A stretch of 64,000 nucleotides of DNA from Turnera subulata. Taxonomy: Eukaryota > Streptophyta > Magnoliopsida > Malpighiales > Passifloraceae. The notes beneath the pieces are model-generated. The model saw only the letters and a list, made by a program, of their open reading frames with translations. It was not told the DNA's origin and ran no database searches. This document shows positions 1 through 11,240 of this stretch, one piece after another; position 1 is the stretch's first letter; each line of letters starts with the position of its first letter. The DNA lies in NCBI GenBank assembly GCA_028386065.3, contig JAKUCV010006784.1, positions 45,383-109,382 on the forward strand, in the 5' to 3' direction. The position numbers were made by a program, and so were the translations under genes.

Positions 1-462
1 TACTACGGCTCAGCAAACTCCGTGATGTTCTTCATCTCGGATAGGCTTCAAGAGTTCAACCTGGAGTCCACTTGCCAAACTGTGGAGCAAGGCGCTTACT
101 ACCAGCTCGCAATGACAGCCCAGAGCATACCCAGAATGACTCGGCTACCTCCAACCTGGCCAAAGGTACGGCTACTGGTGTGGAACTGCAGAGGAGTGGC
201 ACGACGTGTACAGGAGTTCTCTCGAACCCTGAGGGACTTGAAGAACCAGTATAAGCCGAATATGGTTCTTCTGACGGAGACACAGTGGCAACCACGAGAC
301 GATCACGGTCTGATTCCACTCCGGTTCCCTCAAGCAATCCGGTTCGAGATTCCAGGCCAGAGAGACAGAGGCGGCATGTGGTTCTCTTGGAGCGACAGAG
401 TCACGGTCAACGTCAACAGTGACGCAAACAGCTTCCGTGTCAACGTCGTTGCGAACCGTTAA
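1..462 (+). CDS. Antisense ORF with endonuclease-like segment, C-terminal part, left copy
   Basis: The frame is open from base 1 to a TAA at 460-462 and corresponds to residues 75-227 of the complete ORF at 5704-6387. The two translations differ at only a few residues (for example Val for Ala after GVARR and a final Arg for His), so coding capacity has been kept in both copies. It holds the WNCRG and LLTET motifs found at the start of the endonuclease/exonuclease/phosphatase fold in plant LINE ORF2. It runs against the direction of LTR transcription. The N-terminus lies outside the window. Function is unknown; only part of a nuclease fold is visible, so activity is doubtful. Confidence 0.6.
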   Translation, partial: YYGSANSVMFFISDRLQEFNLESTCQTVEQGAYYQLAMTAQSIPRMTRLPPTWPKVRLLVWNCRGVARRVQEFSRTLRDLKNQYKPNMVLLTETQWQPRDDHGLIPLRFPQAIRFEIPGQRDRGGMWFSWSDRVTVNVNSDANSFRVNVVANR

Positions 463-789
463 TTGTATTTCTTATTTTTATAATTTATCAAAAATCAATG
501 TATTATTTCTCTTTTTATAAAATATAAAATATCAATGTATTATTTCGGTTTGTAATCAAAATATTATTATTTCCCTTTGTACTCAAAATTTCAGTATTAC
601 TAATAATATTTGTATTTCCGCATATTTATGGCATCATTACCTCTTAAGTGTATGTTCTGCGACAGCTGGCGTCCCTTGACTGGATCCATAATGCACTAAC
701 TAAAATGATATAAGATAATAAATAACTGGAGCGAACTATGCAAACAAGACAACAAACACACATAGACAGCCCGACAAGACCTAACGCCC

Positions 790-801
790 GCTCCGCTACC
801 A
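790..801 (-). other. Primer-binding site of the left copy (TGGTAGCGGAGC)
   Basis: Read on the minus strand, TGGTAGCGGAGC begins three bases after the LTR end (LTR ends ...CGCTTCA, then TTT). It matches the usual plant initiator-methionine site TGGTATCAGAGC at 9 of 12 positions. The same variant recurs in other LTR families of this window. Confidence 0.75.
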
Positions 802-804
802 AAA

Positions 805-2908
805 TGAAGCGCCCCGACCCGTATTTATCGTACACAGTAACACGTGCCGGAACTGTGACGACCCAACCCAACATGACTCAACATACAGTGTGTACATCAA
901 CAACTCGGCCCCAACGGCCCAAAATAACAAACATCAATATTAATAAATCCGGCCCAATGGCCCAACAACAATAATAATATGCACAGCGGAAGACTTAACG
1001 ACTCACAATGACTCTGTATGCAACCCATGATGCAACTAATGGATCCGAGTCCTGTCCAAGGGATAACGCCGCAACCTGTCTAGAATGCAATATACCTGAA
1101 CCACAAATAACTCAACCTACGGGATGAAAGCCCGCAGGTGAGGGGTGAGTCCGAAGTGCCCACCGGGTAAACCCATAAGCAAATATACATATACAACACC
1201 GTAAATAATCCAAGTCACAACACAACAACTAACCAAGGTTCTCACGAACCTTAAATACACACTGGTGATTCTAGACATGCTATTCCAATTTTATTATCAG
1301 GGCCCCTATCACAAGCTAAATGATGGCCGTCGCCTGGTAGTCAAGCTAGCTAGCCCGTGGACCCCGCCCTGGTACCTCCACGTAAAACTGGCACAGACAG
1401 GGAGCAGACCCCAAGCACACTCTCCCCCAGCGCCTAAAAATAATAATCGGTACAGATAGGGAGCAGACCCCAAGCACACTCTGCCCCAACACCATAAATC
1501 AGACTACCATCTAGCTGTTCCATCATTTAACTGTGACTCACTAGATGTCTAAGTGTATTCAATTTTATTATTTCCTTTTTCCTCGTCTAGTTACTACATC
1601 TCTATCATCCAACCATTATCTCATTATCCCGAGCAGGCTCGCAGCCTCTCCGCTCGTCTGGATAATAATCAATACCATACTTCATCACATAATAGTACCC
1701 CCGGTACTCAACTCACACATTTCTACAGTCAACAACAACAATAATCTTACTTATAACCACATTTCCAGTATCATCATTAATATCAACAGCAATAACAATT
1801 ACAACAACATCAACGGCAACAATTATCATCTCAATTCATCACACAACAACCATACACAGCCACAAAGTATCATACCAGCATCATTGGACTCAGTAAGCAA
1901 ACAGCAACTTGATTTCACGGGATGTAAATAAATATTTACTTAACCTCACCTTAGCCGATTACTCAACTCTGGAAACATCGATCGGTCCAAAGCCGGTTCC
2001 ACAGGATCTGCTCGATATCATAACCTATACAACAAAACAGTGCATACACATAAATGCACATATTCGGTACTCTATGATGCCAAACTGCGTAATAACCCAT
2101 CCCGGTTCATATTCGTTTTTATCTCCATTTATCGAAAATATTTAACCGTACGTATATCCGAATATAATCTCGGTACCATACTTTAATTAAGATTCTTCTC
2201 TAAATATTTTATGAAGATATTTATCATTCTCCAAAAGTATAATGATCATAATTTTTCTAGGAAGATATATATATATAGGTATATATATATACATTTCCAA
2301 ATTATTCACTCAAAGTAATTATGCTTTCCCAAAAATATAACTACTATAATATAATTCCCTGAAAAATATAACGTACGTTTATATTCCCAAAATATTTATA
2401 GTATATGCGTACTTTCCTAAAATAATTACTTATATAGTAATTTTGCAAAGGATATAGTTCATANTATCTCCATTTATCGAAAATATTTAACCGTACGTAT
2501 ATCCGAATATAATCTCGGTACCATACTTTAATTAAGATTCTTCTCTAAATATTTTATGAAGATATTTATCATTCTCCAAAAGTATAATGATCATAATTTT
2601 TCTAGGAAGATATATATATATAGGTATATATATATACATTTCCAAATTATTCACTCAAAGTAATTATGCTTTCCCAAAAATATAACTACTATAATATAAT
2701 TCCCTGAAAAATATAACGTACGTTTATATTCCCAAAATATTTATAGTATATGCGTACTTTCCTAAAATAATTACTTATATAGTAATTTTGCAAAGGATAT
2801 AGTTCATATTTTAATTACCTTAGTTTCTTGGAAATAATATAACATGTTAGTTACTTGATTTATTTTCACAAAGTATAATCATATACTACATATTTATTTT
2901 TCCCAGTA

Positions 2909-2943
<35 letters not shown>

Positions 2944-4336
2944 GATTATAATTATTTGTTATTACTATTATTTTATTATTTTTAACTTGGATTGGGCCGT
3001 GAACAGTGCTGCCCAACCCACTACATAGAACCCAGGCAGGCCCACGTAGCGAGCCCAACGCACAGCAGCCCAGCAGCCCAACCAAGCCCAAGGCGTCAAG
3101 CCCATCATGCCAAGACCCAAACCCAAGCCCACCATAAACACCTAAGTCTAAAGCTCAATTCCATAACAACCCAAACTAAACCCAATAAACCCAACTCACA
3201 GCCTATACCAACCCAAACCATAAACCCAAATCACCATTAACCTCCCAGCCCATAACCTATGCCCTAAGCCCAAAATCCAACAAAACCCATTAGCCCAACA
3301 TGCATGAAATAAAACAGCTCATGCATCGTCTTCTTCAACCTTACCTAGTGGCGGCGCGGGTTGCAGGCGGGCGACAAGGATGGAGGCGAGGCGGTGCGGG
3401 CGGCTTGCAGGCGGGGCGGCAGTTCGGTGGCACGGTGCAGGCGTGGAGGAGGGCAAGCAAGGCGGCACGACAGGTAGGTTCTGTAGGTGCTCGTCGGTGC
3501 CGGTGGCTGTCTTGGTCGTCGCGGTGGTGGCGGCACGCCGAGATGGAGGCGACTGCAGGTGTGTGGCGTGGAGAAGGAGGAGAAAAGGTGGAGGGGGTCG
3601 CGATGGTGCTCACAGCGAGGCAGGAAGAAGAGGTTGTTGGCGATGGGAGACGCATGAGATGATGGTGGGGGTGTTTATGCGTGAGTGAGAGGAAGAAGGA
3701 TGAAAAGATGGAGAGGTGATGGTATGGATGATGATGACCACGTCAACTTGGTGCTTGGTGGTTTGCTCGGTCAGTTCACGCGAAGGTGACGGTGCGACAA
3801 TGGTCGTGAACGTGAGGAGAAGAAGAAATGTTGTGAGGTTTATGTGTGTGCAGGGAAATGTCGTGAAAAAGAAGAAGAGAAGAACAAGTCACGGGCTGGA
3901 AAAGATAACAAGGAAGTTCACGGGTGAGGAGGCAGGTAGGGAAGGTGGGGCACCGGTTGGTCACGGGCGGGAGGAGGAAGACGACGGGAAAAGGAGAAAA
4001 GAGAGAAAAAAGAAAAGAAAGGAAAAAGAAGAAAAGAAAAGAAGAAAAAGGGGAAGGACAGGGGCATTACCGTAATTTTCCGTCCCGAGTGCAAAAATAT
4101 GACTTGGGCTCGGAAAATCCGGTAAATTCTCCTGAGCTTCGTCCATGTCTCAGAACTGAAAACCGAGGCTCGGTTAGTTAGAAAGATTCTCCCGAGCGCG
4201 GAAAAACTCTCGGTTTTAAAAAAAAACGACTCCCGATTTACCGTAATTAATTACCCAAGAGTAATTCAATAGCAAATCACGGTAAGACAATTTCTACAGT
4301 CCCGGTAAAAATCAAAAATTTACCCGGGCTGTTACA
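805..4336 (-). repeat. LTR A of the tandem element (3.5 kb)
   Basis: On the minus strand it starts TGTAACAGCCCGGG and ends CGCTTCA, giving TG...CA termini. It is the counterpart of 6730-10018. It is about 240 bp longer than that copy, mostly because of a 344-bp duplication around an N at 2464; copy B in turn has an extra stretch near 7800-7880. The LTR holds a TA-microsatellite (about 2910-2940), a GC-rich block (3340-3640) and a purine-rich tract (3960-4060). Ending in GGGCTGTTACA beside a polypurine tract, as the Tekay LTRs here also do, suggests a gypsy origin, but no coding domain confirms the clade. Confidence 0.88.
2120..2808. repeat. 344-bp direct duplication separated by a single N
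   Basis: Bases 2120-2463 and 2465-2808 appear identical and are joined by the ambiguous base at 2464. The other LTR copy (around 8170-8508) has the segment once. This is the signature of an uncollapsed overlap between two contigs rather than of biology. Confidence 0.85.
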
Positions 4337-4340
4337 TTCT

Positions 4341-4352
4341 ACCCCCCTTAAA
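4341..4352 (-). other. Polypurine tract next to LTR A
   Basis: The minus strand reads AAGGGGGGTAGAA immediately before the LTR start TGTAAC. This is where plus-strand DNA synthesis would be primed and fixes the element's orientation. Confidence 0.75.
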
Positions 4353-4480
4353 AAGAATTTCGTCCCTGAAATTCCGTCTTATCCGTGGGTCCTACCACGA
4401 TAAGTTTCTGGCACACTCTGCCAGGTGTCCAAACTCAACATGAGATACCGCTTATGCCCTTAAGCGACATCTCATCCGCT

Positions 4481-4488
4481 TATAAATA
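4481..4488 (+). promoter_or_regulatory. TATA box upstream of antisense ORF a
   Basis: TATAAATA lies 35 bases before the last base preceding the ATG at 4523. It points away from the LTR transcription direction, suggesting that the ORF has its own promoter. Confidence 0.5.
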
Positions 4489-4522
4489 CAAAACCCCATA
4501 GCTGAGACACTCACTCTCAGCC

Positions 4523-4900
4523 ATGGACTCTCCACTTCGTTCTCGAACGACCTCAGACTCCGAGAACAACAGCTACATCGGCGGCACAGCTTTCCCGACA
4601 AGCTCCGATGAAGAGCCTCCAAAGAAACGGTTCAAGACCAACATCATCGGCCTGGAGGACCACATGGTGGTCTGCCCAAAGCGACGGAAGAAGCGAGTCT
4701 CCAAGAAAGCTGAAGACAAGAAAGGGAAGGCAGTTGCAGAGAGCAGCACTCCGCAACAAAAGCTGACGCAACTGAACTTCTCCCTGAAGAAGATCAGCTC
4801 GGCGGTGGCGCAGATAGAACTGGCGTGCATGGAGCTGTTCCCGCACATGGAAAATGTCAAAAAGATTGTAAAAGACCTAGAGAAGCAAGTAGCTCCGTAG
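4523..4900 (+). CDS. Antisense ORF a: small basic protein, unrecognised (125 aa)
   Basis: The start is supported by a good plant context (GCCATGG) and an upstream TATA box. The N-terminal third is Ser/Thr/Glu-rich and acidic. Two basic clusters follow, KKRFK near residue 35 and KRRKKRVSKK near residue 54, which resemble nuclear localisation signals. The C-terminal 50 residues are heptad-like and Lys/Glu-rich, compatible with a short coiled coil. I recognise no family. It is antisense to the element, as are the extra ORFs known in some Tat-lineage gypsy elements such as Grande. Whether it is homologous to those cannot be told here. A possible polyadenylation signal (AATAAA) lies at about 4932, shortly after the stop. 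Confidence 0.5.
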   Translation: MDSPLRSRTTSDSENNSYIGGTAFPTSSDEEPPKKRFKTNIIGLEDHMVVCPKRRKKRVSKKAEDKKGKAVAESSTPQQKLTQLNFSLKKISSAVAQIELACMELFPHMENVKKIVKDLEKQVAP

Positions 4901-5703
4901 AGTACTCCTTCTCCTGTTGTAAACCTTATAAAATAAATAAAGTAAATTTCCTTTTAAATCAAAAATTCTCATGTGTTATAAAATCTCATGTTAAACGGAA
5001 AATAAAGCATCTCAAAGCAAAATAAGATTTGACAATAAAAAATATAAAATCAAACATAAAGAAATCAAAAATAAATCTCGTTTAACAAAATCAAAACCAA
5101 AAAGGAATAAAAATAAAACACGTTCTCATGAATGACGCTCAGGATCGATCGTATCTGTCCTCGATCCCGAGAAGTGTAACGTACGCAGCGATGATCACGG
5201 AAACGTCCTGTGTCTCTCGAAAGACACGTTACCCACTTGTTCAAAAATTCCGCATAAGCCAAAACGTCTGTCAAGTCTCGCATCTCTTCACGGTGTCCGA
5301 ACAGCTGTAAGCTTGTCGCACATACGCTCTACTCGAGATGTGGTCCCATCCATCTAGCCTCAACGGTCACGGATGCAAGTGATAAAAGATGCAAGAAAAT
5401 ATAGTAAAAGCCATAAAAGAAAAGACAAAGTAGCCAGAGCGAAAGAAATCATGTGATAGAAATAGGCTGAAAATCTCTGGCATGGGTCCGAAAATGCGTA
5501 AAGCAATAAATGCAAGCAACGGTAAATTCAAAAAAGCAAAATCTTTAAAATCAAAAACGGTAATCACGCTCCCCGTAAGTGTATAAAAGAGAGAGCGGTG
5601 ATGTGTAAATCATCAAAAGCATTTTAAAAGCGGACAAAACTCTCAGAAAACAAAACCACAATGCTCCAAAAACAAAACAAAACCCCACACGTCCAAAAAC
5701 AAG
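4901..5703. other. AT-rich spacer between the two antisense ORFs
   Basis: No convincing ORF. It holds an AATAAA signal near 4932 and a TATAAAAG box at 5582-5589. The rest is A-rich sequence of no recognised kind. Confidence 0.5.
5582..5589 (+). promoter_or_regulatory. TATA box upstream of antisense ORF b
   Basis: TATAAAAG lies about 115 bases upstream of the ATG at 5704, followed by a GA-rich stretch and an A/C-rich possible leader. The spacing fits a TATA box with a leader of about 90 nt. Confidence 0.45.
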
Positions 5704-6387
5704 ATGTCTGCTCCATCATCGGTCTTCTTCGTCGAAGGTGCCAATCTCGGCATAAGGAACCGACTAGCTTACAGCATGGTCAACGAACGTGCTGAGGAGC
5801 TGCCGAATGAGCTCGGCAGAATGCCATGCCTGGTCTTTGTCGACGAGCTCTACTCCTCAAGATTCTTCGTCACTCCCATGGAAGAGGTGTTCTTCCTAGA
5901 GGACCATGGGACACTGAGGACTTCATACTATGGCTCAGCAAACTCCGTGATGTTCTTCATCTCGGATAGGCTTCAAGAGTTCAACCTGGAGTCCACTTGC
6001 CAAACTGTGGAGCAAGGCGCTTACTACCAGCTCGCAATGACAGCCCAGAGCATACCCAGAATGACTCGGCTACCTCCAACCTGGCCAAAGGTACGGCTCC
6101 TGGTGTGGAACTGCAGAGGAGTGGCACGGCGTGCACAGGAGTTCTCGCGAACCCTGAGGGACTTGAAAAACCAGTATAAGCCGAATATGGTTCTTCTGAC
6201 GGAGACACAGTGGCAACCACGAGACGATCACGGTCTGATTCCACTCCGGTTCCCTCAAGCAATCCGGTTCGAGATTCCAGGCCAGAGAGACAGAGGCGGC
6301 ATGTGGTTCTCTTGGAGCGACAGAGTCACGGTCAACGTCAACAGTGACGCAAACAGCTTCCGTGTCAACGTCGTTGCGAACCATTAA
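5704..6387 (+). CDS. Antisense ORF b: endonuclease-like segment fused to an unknown N-terminal region (227 aa)
   Basis: Residues 1-125 match nothing I recognise. From residue 130 the protein reads like the start of a LINE-type endonuclease/exonuclease/phosphatase domain: a WNCRG motif with the candidate metal-site Asn at 136, a helix, then a NMVLLTET strand with the candidate catalytic Glu at 167, and a GGMWFSWSD segment like the GG-W strand of plant LINE ORF2. The ORF stops there, so later His/Asp catalytic residues are missing. It is either a captured LINE fragment or a diverged remnant. It is antisense to the host LTR element, has its own TATA box, and its C-terminal two thirds is kept in the neighbouring copy (1-462). 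Confidence 0.6.
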   Translation: MSAPSSVFFVEGANLGIRNRLAYSMVNERAEELPNELGRMPCLVFVDELYSSRFFVTPMEEVFFLEDHGTLRTSYYGSANSVMFFISDRLQEFNLESTCQTVEQGAYYQLAMTAQSIPRMTRLPPTWPKVRLLVWNCRGVARRAQEFSRTLRDLKNQYKPNMVLLTETQWQPRDDHGLIPLRFPQAIRFEIPGQRDRGGMWFSWSDRVTVNVNSDANSFRVNVVANH

Positions 6388-6714
6388 TTGTATTTCTTAT
6401 TTTTATAATTTATCAAAAATCAATGTATTATTTCTCTTTTTATAAAATATAAAATATCAATGTATTATTTCGGTTTGTAATCAAAATATTATTATTTCCC
6501 TTTGTACTCAAAATTTCAGTATTACTAATAATATTTGTATTTCCGCATATTTATGGCATCATTACCTCTTATGTGTATGTTCTGCGACAGCTGGCGTCCC
6601 TTGACTGGATCCATAGTGCACTAACTAAAATGATATAAGATAATAAATAACTGGAGCGAACTATGCAAACAAGACAACAAACACACATAGACTGCCCGAC
6701 AAGACCTAACGCCC
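6388..6714. other. AT-rich tail between ORF b and the primer-binding site
   Basis: Rich in repeated TATTATTT-like stretches; no gene seen. Corresponds to 463-789 in the left copy. Confidence 0.5.
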
Positions 6715-6726
6715 GCTCCGCTACCA
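6715..6726 (-). other. Primer-binding site of the right copy (TGGTAGCGGAGC)
   Basis: Same sequence and spacing from the LTR as at 790-801. Marks LTR B as the 5' LTR of the complete internal region. Confidence 0.75.
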
Positions 6727-6729
6727 AAA

Positions 6730-9700
6730 TGAAGCGCCCCGACCCGTATTTATCGTACACAGTAAACACGTGCCGGAACTGTGACGACCCAACCCAACAT
6801 GACTCAACATATAGTGTGTACAACAACAACTCGGCCCCAACGGCCCAAAATAACAAACATCAATATTAATAAATCCGGCCCAATGGCCCAACAACAATAA
6901 TAATATGCACAGCGGAAGACTTAACGACTCACAATGACTCTGTATGCAACCCATGATGCAACTAATGGATCCGAGTCCTGTCCAAGGGATAACGCCGCAA
7001 CCTGTCTAGAATGCAATATACCTGAACCACAAATAACTCAACCTACGGGATGAAAGCCCGCAGGTGAGGGGTGAGTCCGAAGTGCCCACCGGGTAAACCC
7101 ATAAGCAAATATGCATATACAACAACGTAAATAATCCAAGTCACAACATAACAACTAACCAAGGTTCTCACGAACCTTAAATACACATTGGTGATTCTAG
7201 ACACGCTATTCCAATTTTATTATCAGGGCCCCTATCACAAGCTAAATGATGGCCGTCGCCTGGTAGTCAAGCTAGCTAGCCCGTGGACCCCGCCCTGGTA
7301 CCTCCACGTAAAACTGGCACAGACAGGGAGCAGACCCCAAGCACACTCTCCCCCAGCGCCTAAAAATAATAATCGGTACAGACAGGGAGCAGACCCCAAG
7401 CACACTCTCCCCCAGCACCATAAATCAGACTACCATCTGGCTGTTCCAACATTTAACTGTGACTCACTAGATGTCTAAGTGTATTCAATTTTATTATTTC
7501 CTTTTTCCTCGTCTAGTTACTACATCTCTATCATCCAACCATTATCTCATTATCCCGAGCAGGCTCGCAGCCTCTCCGCTCGTCTGGATAATAACCAATA
7601 CCAAACTGTCATCACATAATAGTACCCCCGGTACTCAACTCACACAATTCTACAGTCAACAACTACAATAATCTTACTTATATCCACAATCCCAACATCA
7701 TCAATTATATCAACAGCAACAATAATTTCAACAACATCAACGGCAACAATTATCAACTTAATACCTCACACAACAACCATACACTGCCACAAGGCTTCAC
7801 ACCAGCAATGTCACATATAGTCAACAACTCAACAGTAGCAATATTCTCAACAACATCGATGGCAACAATTATCAACATAATTCATCACACAACAAACCAT
7901 ACACAGCCACAAAGTATCATACCAGCATCATTGGACTCAGTAAGCAAACAGCAACTTGATTTCACGGGATGTAAATAAATATTTACTTAACCTCACCTTA
8001 GCCGATTACTCAACTCTGGAAACATCGATCGGTCCAAAGCCGGTTCCACAGGAACTGCTCGATATCATAACCTATACAACAAAACAGTGCATACACATAA
8101 ATGCACATATTCGGTACTCTATGATGCCAAACTGCGTAATAACCCATCCCGGTTCATATTCGTTTTTATCTCCATTTATCGAAAATATTTAACCGTACGT
8201 ATATCCGAATATAATCTCGGTACCATACTTTAATTAAGATTCTTCTCTAAATATTTTATGAAGATATTTATCATTCTCCAAAATATAATGATCATAATTT
8301 TTCTAGGAAGATATATATAGGTATATATATATACATTTCCAAATTATTCACTCAAAGTAATTATGCTTTCCCAAAAATATAACTACTATAATATAATTCC
8401 CTGAAAAATATAACGTACGTTTATATTCCCAAAATATTTATAGTATATGCGTACTTTCCTAAAATAATTACTTATATAGTAATTTTGCAAAGGATATAGT
8501 TCATATTTTAATTACCTTAGTTTCTTGGAAATAATATAACATGTTAGTTACTTGATTTATTTTCACAAAGTATAATCATATACTACATATTTATTTTTCC
8601 CAGCAAATATAATATATATATATATATATATTCAGATTATAATTATTTATTATTACTATTATTTTATTATTTTTAACCTGGATTGGGCCGTGAACAGTGC
8701 TGCCCAGCCCACTACATAGAACCCAGGCAGGCCCACGTAGCGAGCCCAATGCACAGCAGCCCAACCAAGCCCAAGGCGTCAAGCCCATCATGCCAAGACC
8801 CAAACCCAAGCCCACCATAAACACCTAAGTCTAAAGCTCAATTCCATAACAACCCAAACTAAACCCAATAAACCCAACTCACAGCCCATACCTACCCAAA
8901 CCATAAACCCAAATCACCATTAACCTCCCAGCCCATAACCTATGCCCTAAGCCCAAAACCCAACAAAACCCATTAGCCCAACATGCATGAAATAAAACAG
9001 CTCATGCATCGTCTTCTTCAACCTTACCTAGTGGCGGCGCGGGTTGCAGGCGGGCGACAAGGATGGAGGCGAGGCGGTGCGGGCGGCTTGCAGGCGGGGC
9101 GGCAGTTCGGTGGCACGGTGCAGGCGTGGAGGAGGGCAAGCAAGGCAGCACGACAGGTAGGTTCTGTAGGTGCTCGTCGGTGCCGGTGGCTGTCTTGGTC
9201 GTCGCGGTGGTGGCGGCACGCCGAGATGGAGGCGACTGCAGGTGTGTCGCGTGGAGAAGGAGGAGAAAAGGTGGAGGGGGTCGCGGTGGTGCTCACGGCG
9301 AGGCAGGAAGAAGAGGTTGTTGGCGATGGGAGACGCGTGAGATGATGGTGGGGGTGTTTATGCGTGAGTGAGAGGAAGAAAGATGAAAAGATGGAGAGGT
9401 GATGGTATGGATGATGATGACCACGTCAACTTGGTGCTTGGTGGTTTGCTCGGTCAGTTCACGCGAAGGTGACGGTGCGACAGTGGTCGTGAACGTGAGG
9501 AGAAGAAGAAATGTTGTGAGGTTTATGTGTGTGCAGGGAAATGTCGTGAAAAAGAAGAAGAGAAGAACAAGTCACGGGCTGGAAAAGATAACAAGGAAGT
9601 TCACGGGTGAGGAGGCAGGTAGGGAAGGTGGGGCACCGGTTGGTCACGGACGGGAGGAGGAAGACGACGGGAAAAGGAGAAAAGAGAGAAAAAAGAAAAG

Positions 9701-10018
9701 AAAGGAAAAAGAAGAAAAGAAAAGAAGAAAAAGGGGAAGGACAGGGGCATAACCGTAATTTTCCGTCCCGAGTCCAAAAATATGACTTGGGCTCGGAAAA
9801 TCCGGTAAATTCTCCTGAGCATCGTCCAAGTCTCAGAACTGAAAACCGAGGCTCGGTTAGTTAGAAAGATTCTCCCGAGCGCAGGAAAACTCTCGGTTTT
9901 AAAAAAAACGACTCCCGATTTACCGTAATTAATTACCCAAGAGTAATTCAATAGCAAATCACGGTAAGACAATTTCTACAGTATCGGTAGAAATCAAAAA
10001 TTTACCCGGGCTGTTACA
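6730..10018 (-). repeat. LTR B of the tandem element (3.3 kb)
   Basis: Direct repeat of LTR A with TG...CA ends (TGTAACAGCCC to CGCTTCA on the minus strand). It lacks the 344-bp duplication of copy A. It is the right boundary of the array; beyond 10018 the sequence is non-element DNA. The left boundary is outside the window, so the target duplication (GTATG would be the right-hand candidate) cannot be tested. Confidence 0.88.
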
Positions 10019-11240
10019 GTATGCAAATAGAAACAAAACAAAGAAGGAATTAGAGAGAATGAGTGAATTATAGAGAAACTGTATCACACACAGACAGAGA
10101 ATATATCTAGACCTTGTGTAGTGCAAAAACAAAATAAAGGAGTAAAAGGAAATGAATGAATGATAGAGAAACTGTATCACATATAGAGACTATTATTTCA
10201 CATACACAAACAGAGACTGTATTTGTATTTATATAGAGATGATGAGATTTTTGAAGAGATGCCCGATAAAAAAACAAAAATGATAAAGGTTAGTTGAGTA
10301 TAATATAATTCTTATCAGATAACAATAATAGAGTAAATCACATAATATATATATAACAATCTCTGAGTGTGAATTTTCTTTTGAACAATTTGGGTGTGAC
10401 TGGAATTCTTTTAGAAAGAATATAATTAAGATCAAATTCATCAATTTAAATAAACAGAGTTTTATCCTTATCTTTATCGATTAGAAACTCTGGTTATCAG
10501 TCTAGTGGAAAAAAAATATATATTACCAATATCTGTGTGTGAATTTTCTTTTGAATAATTTGGATGTGTCTGGAATTCTTTTTAAAAGATTATAATTAAG
10601 ATCAGGTTATCAGTACCAATCTTGCGTGTGAATTTTCTTTTGAATAATTTGGGTGTGACTGGAATTCTTTTTAAAAGAGTACAATTAATATCAGGTTACT
10701 CTGGGATAATTATGTTTGTCATTATAGCCAATCAAACTACATCTATAACCCTCCAGATGGCAATAAAAGAAGAGTCCAAAAGCTATACATGATAATAAAG
10801 CAAGACTCTAAAAATTTTATGTGTCAAAACCTGGTGATGGATACAGCTTTAAATATATATAATAGATTTGATACAATCTATGGGTGTTGATAATTGGTAT
10901 AACCTTCATTTTCGTTGTTGTTTGTTTGGTAGAACCTGAGCGCCTGTTTGATTTATATGGAATAACCAGACAGTTGGTGAATATCAGGATAGTATTTAAT
11001 AAAATCTATGGGTGTTAACAATTGGTATAACCTTCTTTCATAGGCCTGTTTGATTTATATCGAATAACTAAACAGTTGGTGAATACCAGGATAGTATTTG
11101 ACAAAATGTAAGGGTGCTGATAATTCCTATAACCTTCTTTTTTTCCATTGTTGTTTGGTAGAACCTGTGGGCCTGTTTGACTTATATGGAATAAGGAGGC
11201 AGCTGTGAATACCAGGATAGTATTTGATAAAATCATGCGG
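10019..11240. repeat. Host-unit upstream region with two short tandem repeat families
   Basis: No gene. Three copies of an 80-bp repeat (about 10362, 10532, 10620) share TTTTCTTTTGAA, then GTGTGACTGGAATTC. Three copies of a 105-130-bp repeat (about 10942, 11045, 11171) share GCCTGTTTGA, then CAGGATAGTATTTGA. The second family also occurs near 49960, upstream of a minus-strand gene remnant, so it is probably promoter-proximal sequence of the host unit. Confidence 0.6.

Larger units (their letters stand above)
1..804 (-). mobile_element. Internal region of a tandem LTR element, left copy (partial)
   Basis: This stretch aligns base for base, with scattered substitutions, to 5929-6729, the internal region of the neighbouring copy. 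It ends at a primer-binding site (790-801, minus strand) directly abutting the LTR that starts at 805. The LTR at 805-4336 therefore has internal sequence on both sides, so two element copies share it. The left end runs off the window. No gag, protease, reverse transcriptase or integrase reading frame is present on the LTR-sense (minus) strand; the only substantial ORF is on the plus strand. Confidence 0.85.
4337..6729 (-). mobile_element. Complete internal region of the gag/pol-less tandem element
   Basis: This 2.4-kb region lies between two LTRs in the same orientation, with a polypurine tract at the LTR A side and a primer-binding site at the LTR B side. The element strand (minus) carries no retroviral ORF; the longest minus frames are about 100 codons and overlap plus-strand ORFs. 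This makes it a non-autonomous LTR element of the large-derivative type. Two plus-strand ORFs (4523-4900 and 5704-6387) are its only plausible genes. Confidence 0.8.

Noticed and set aside
3300..4181. ORFs of 60-120 codons in the LTR (for example 3300-3662, 3716-4075), also open in the other LTR
   Set aside because: They lie in GC-rich and purine-rich tracts, give low-complexity proteins, overlap each other in several frames, and are shared only because the LTRs are near-identical.
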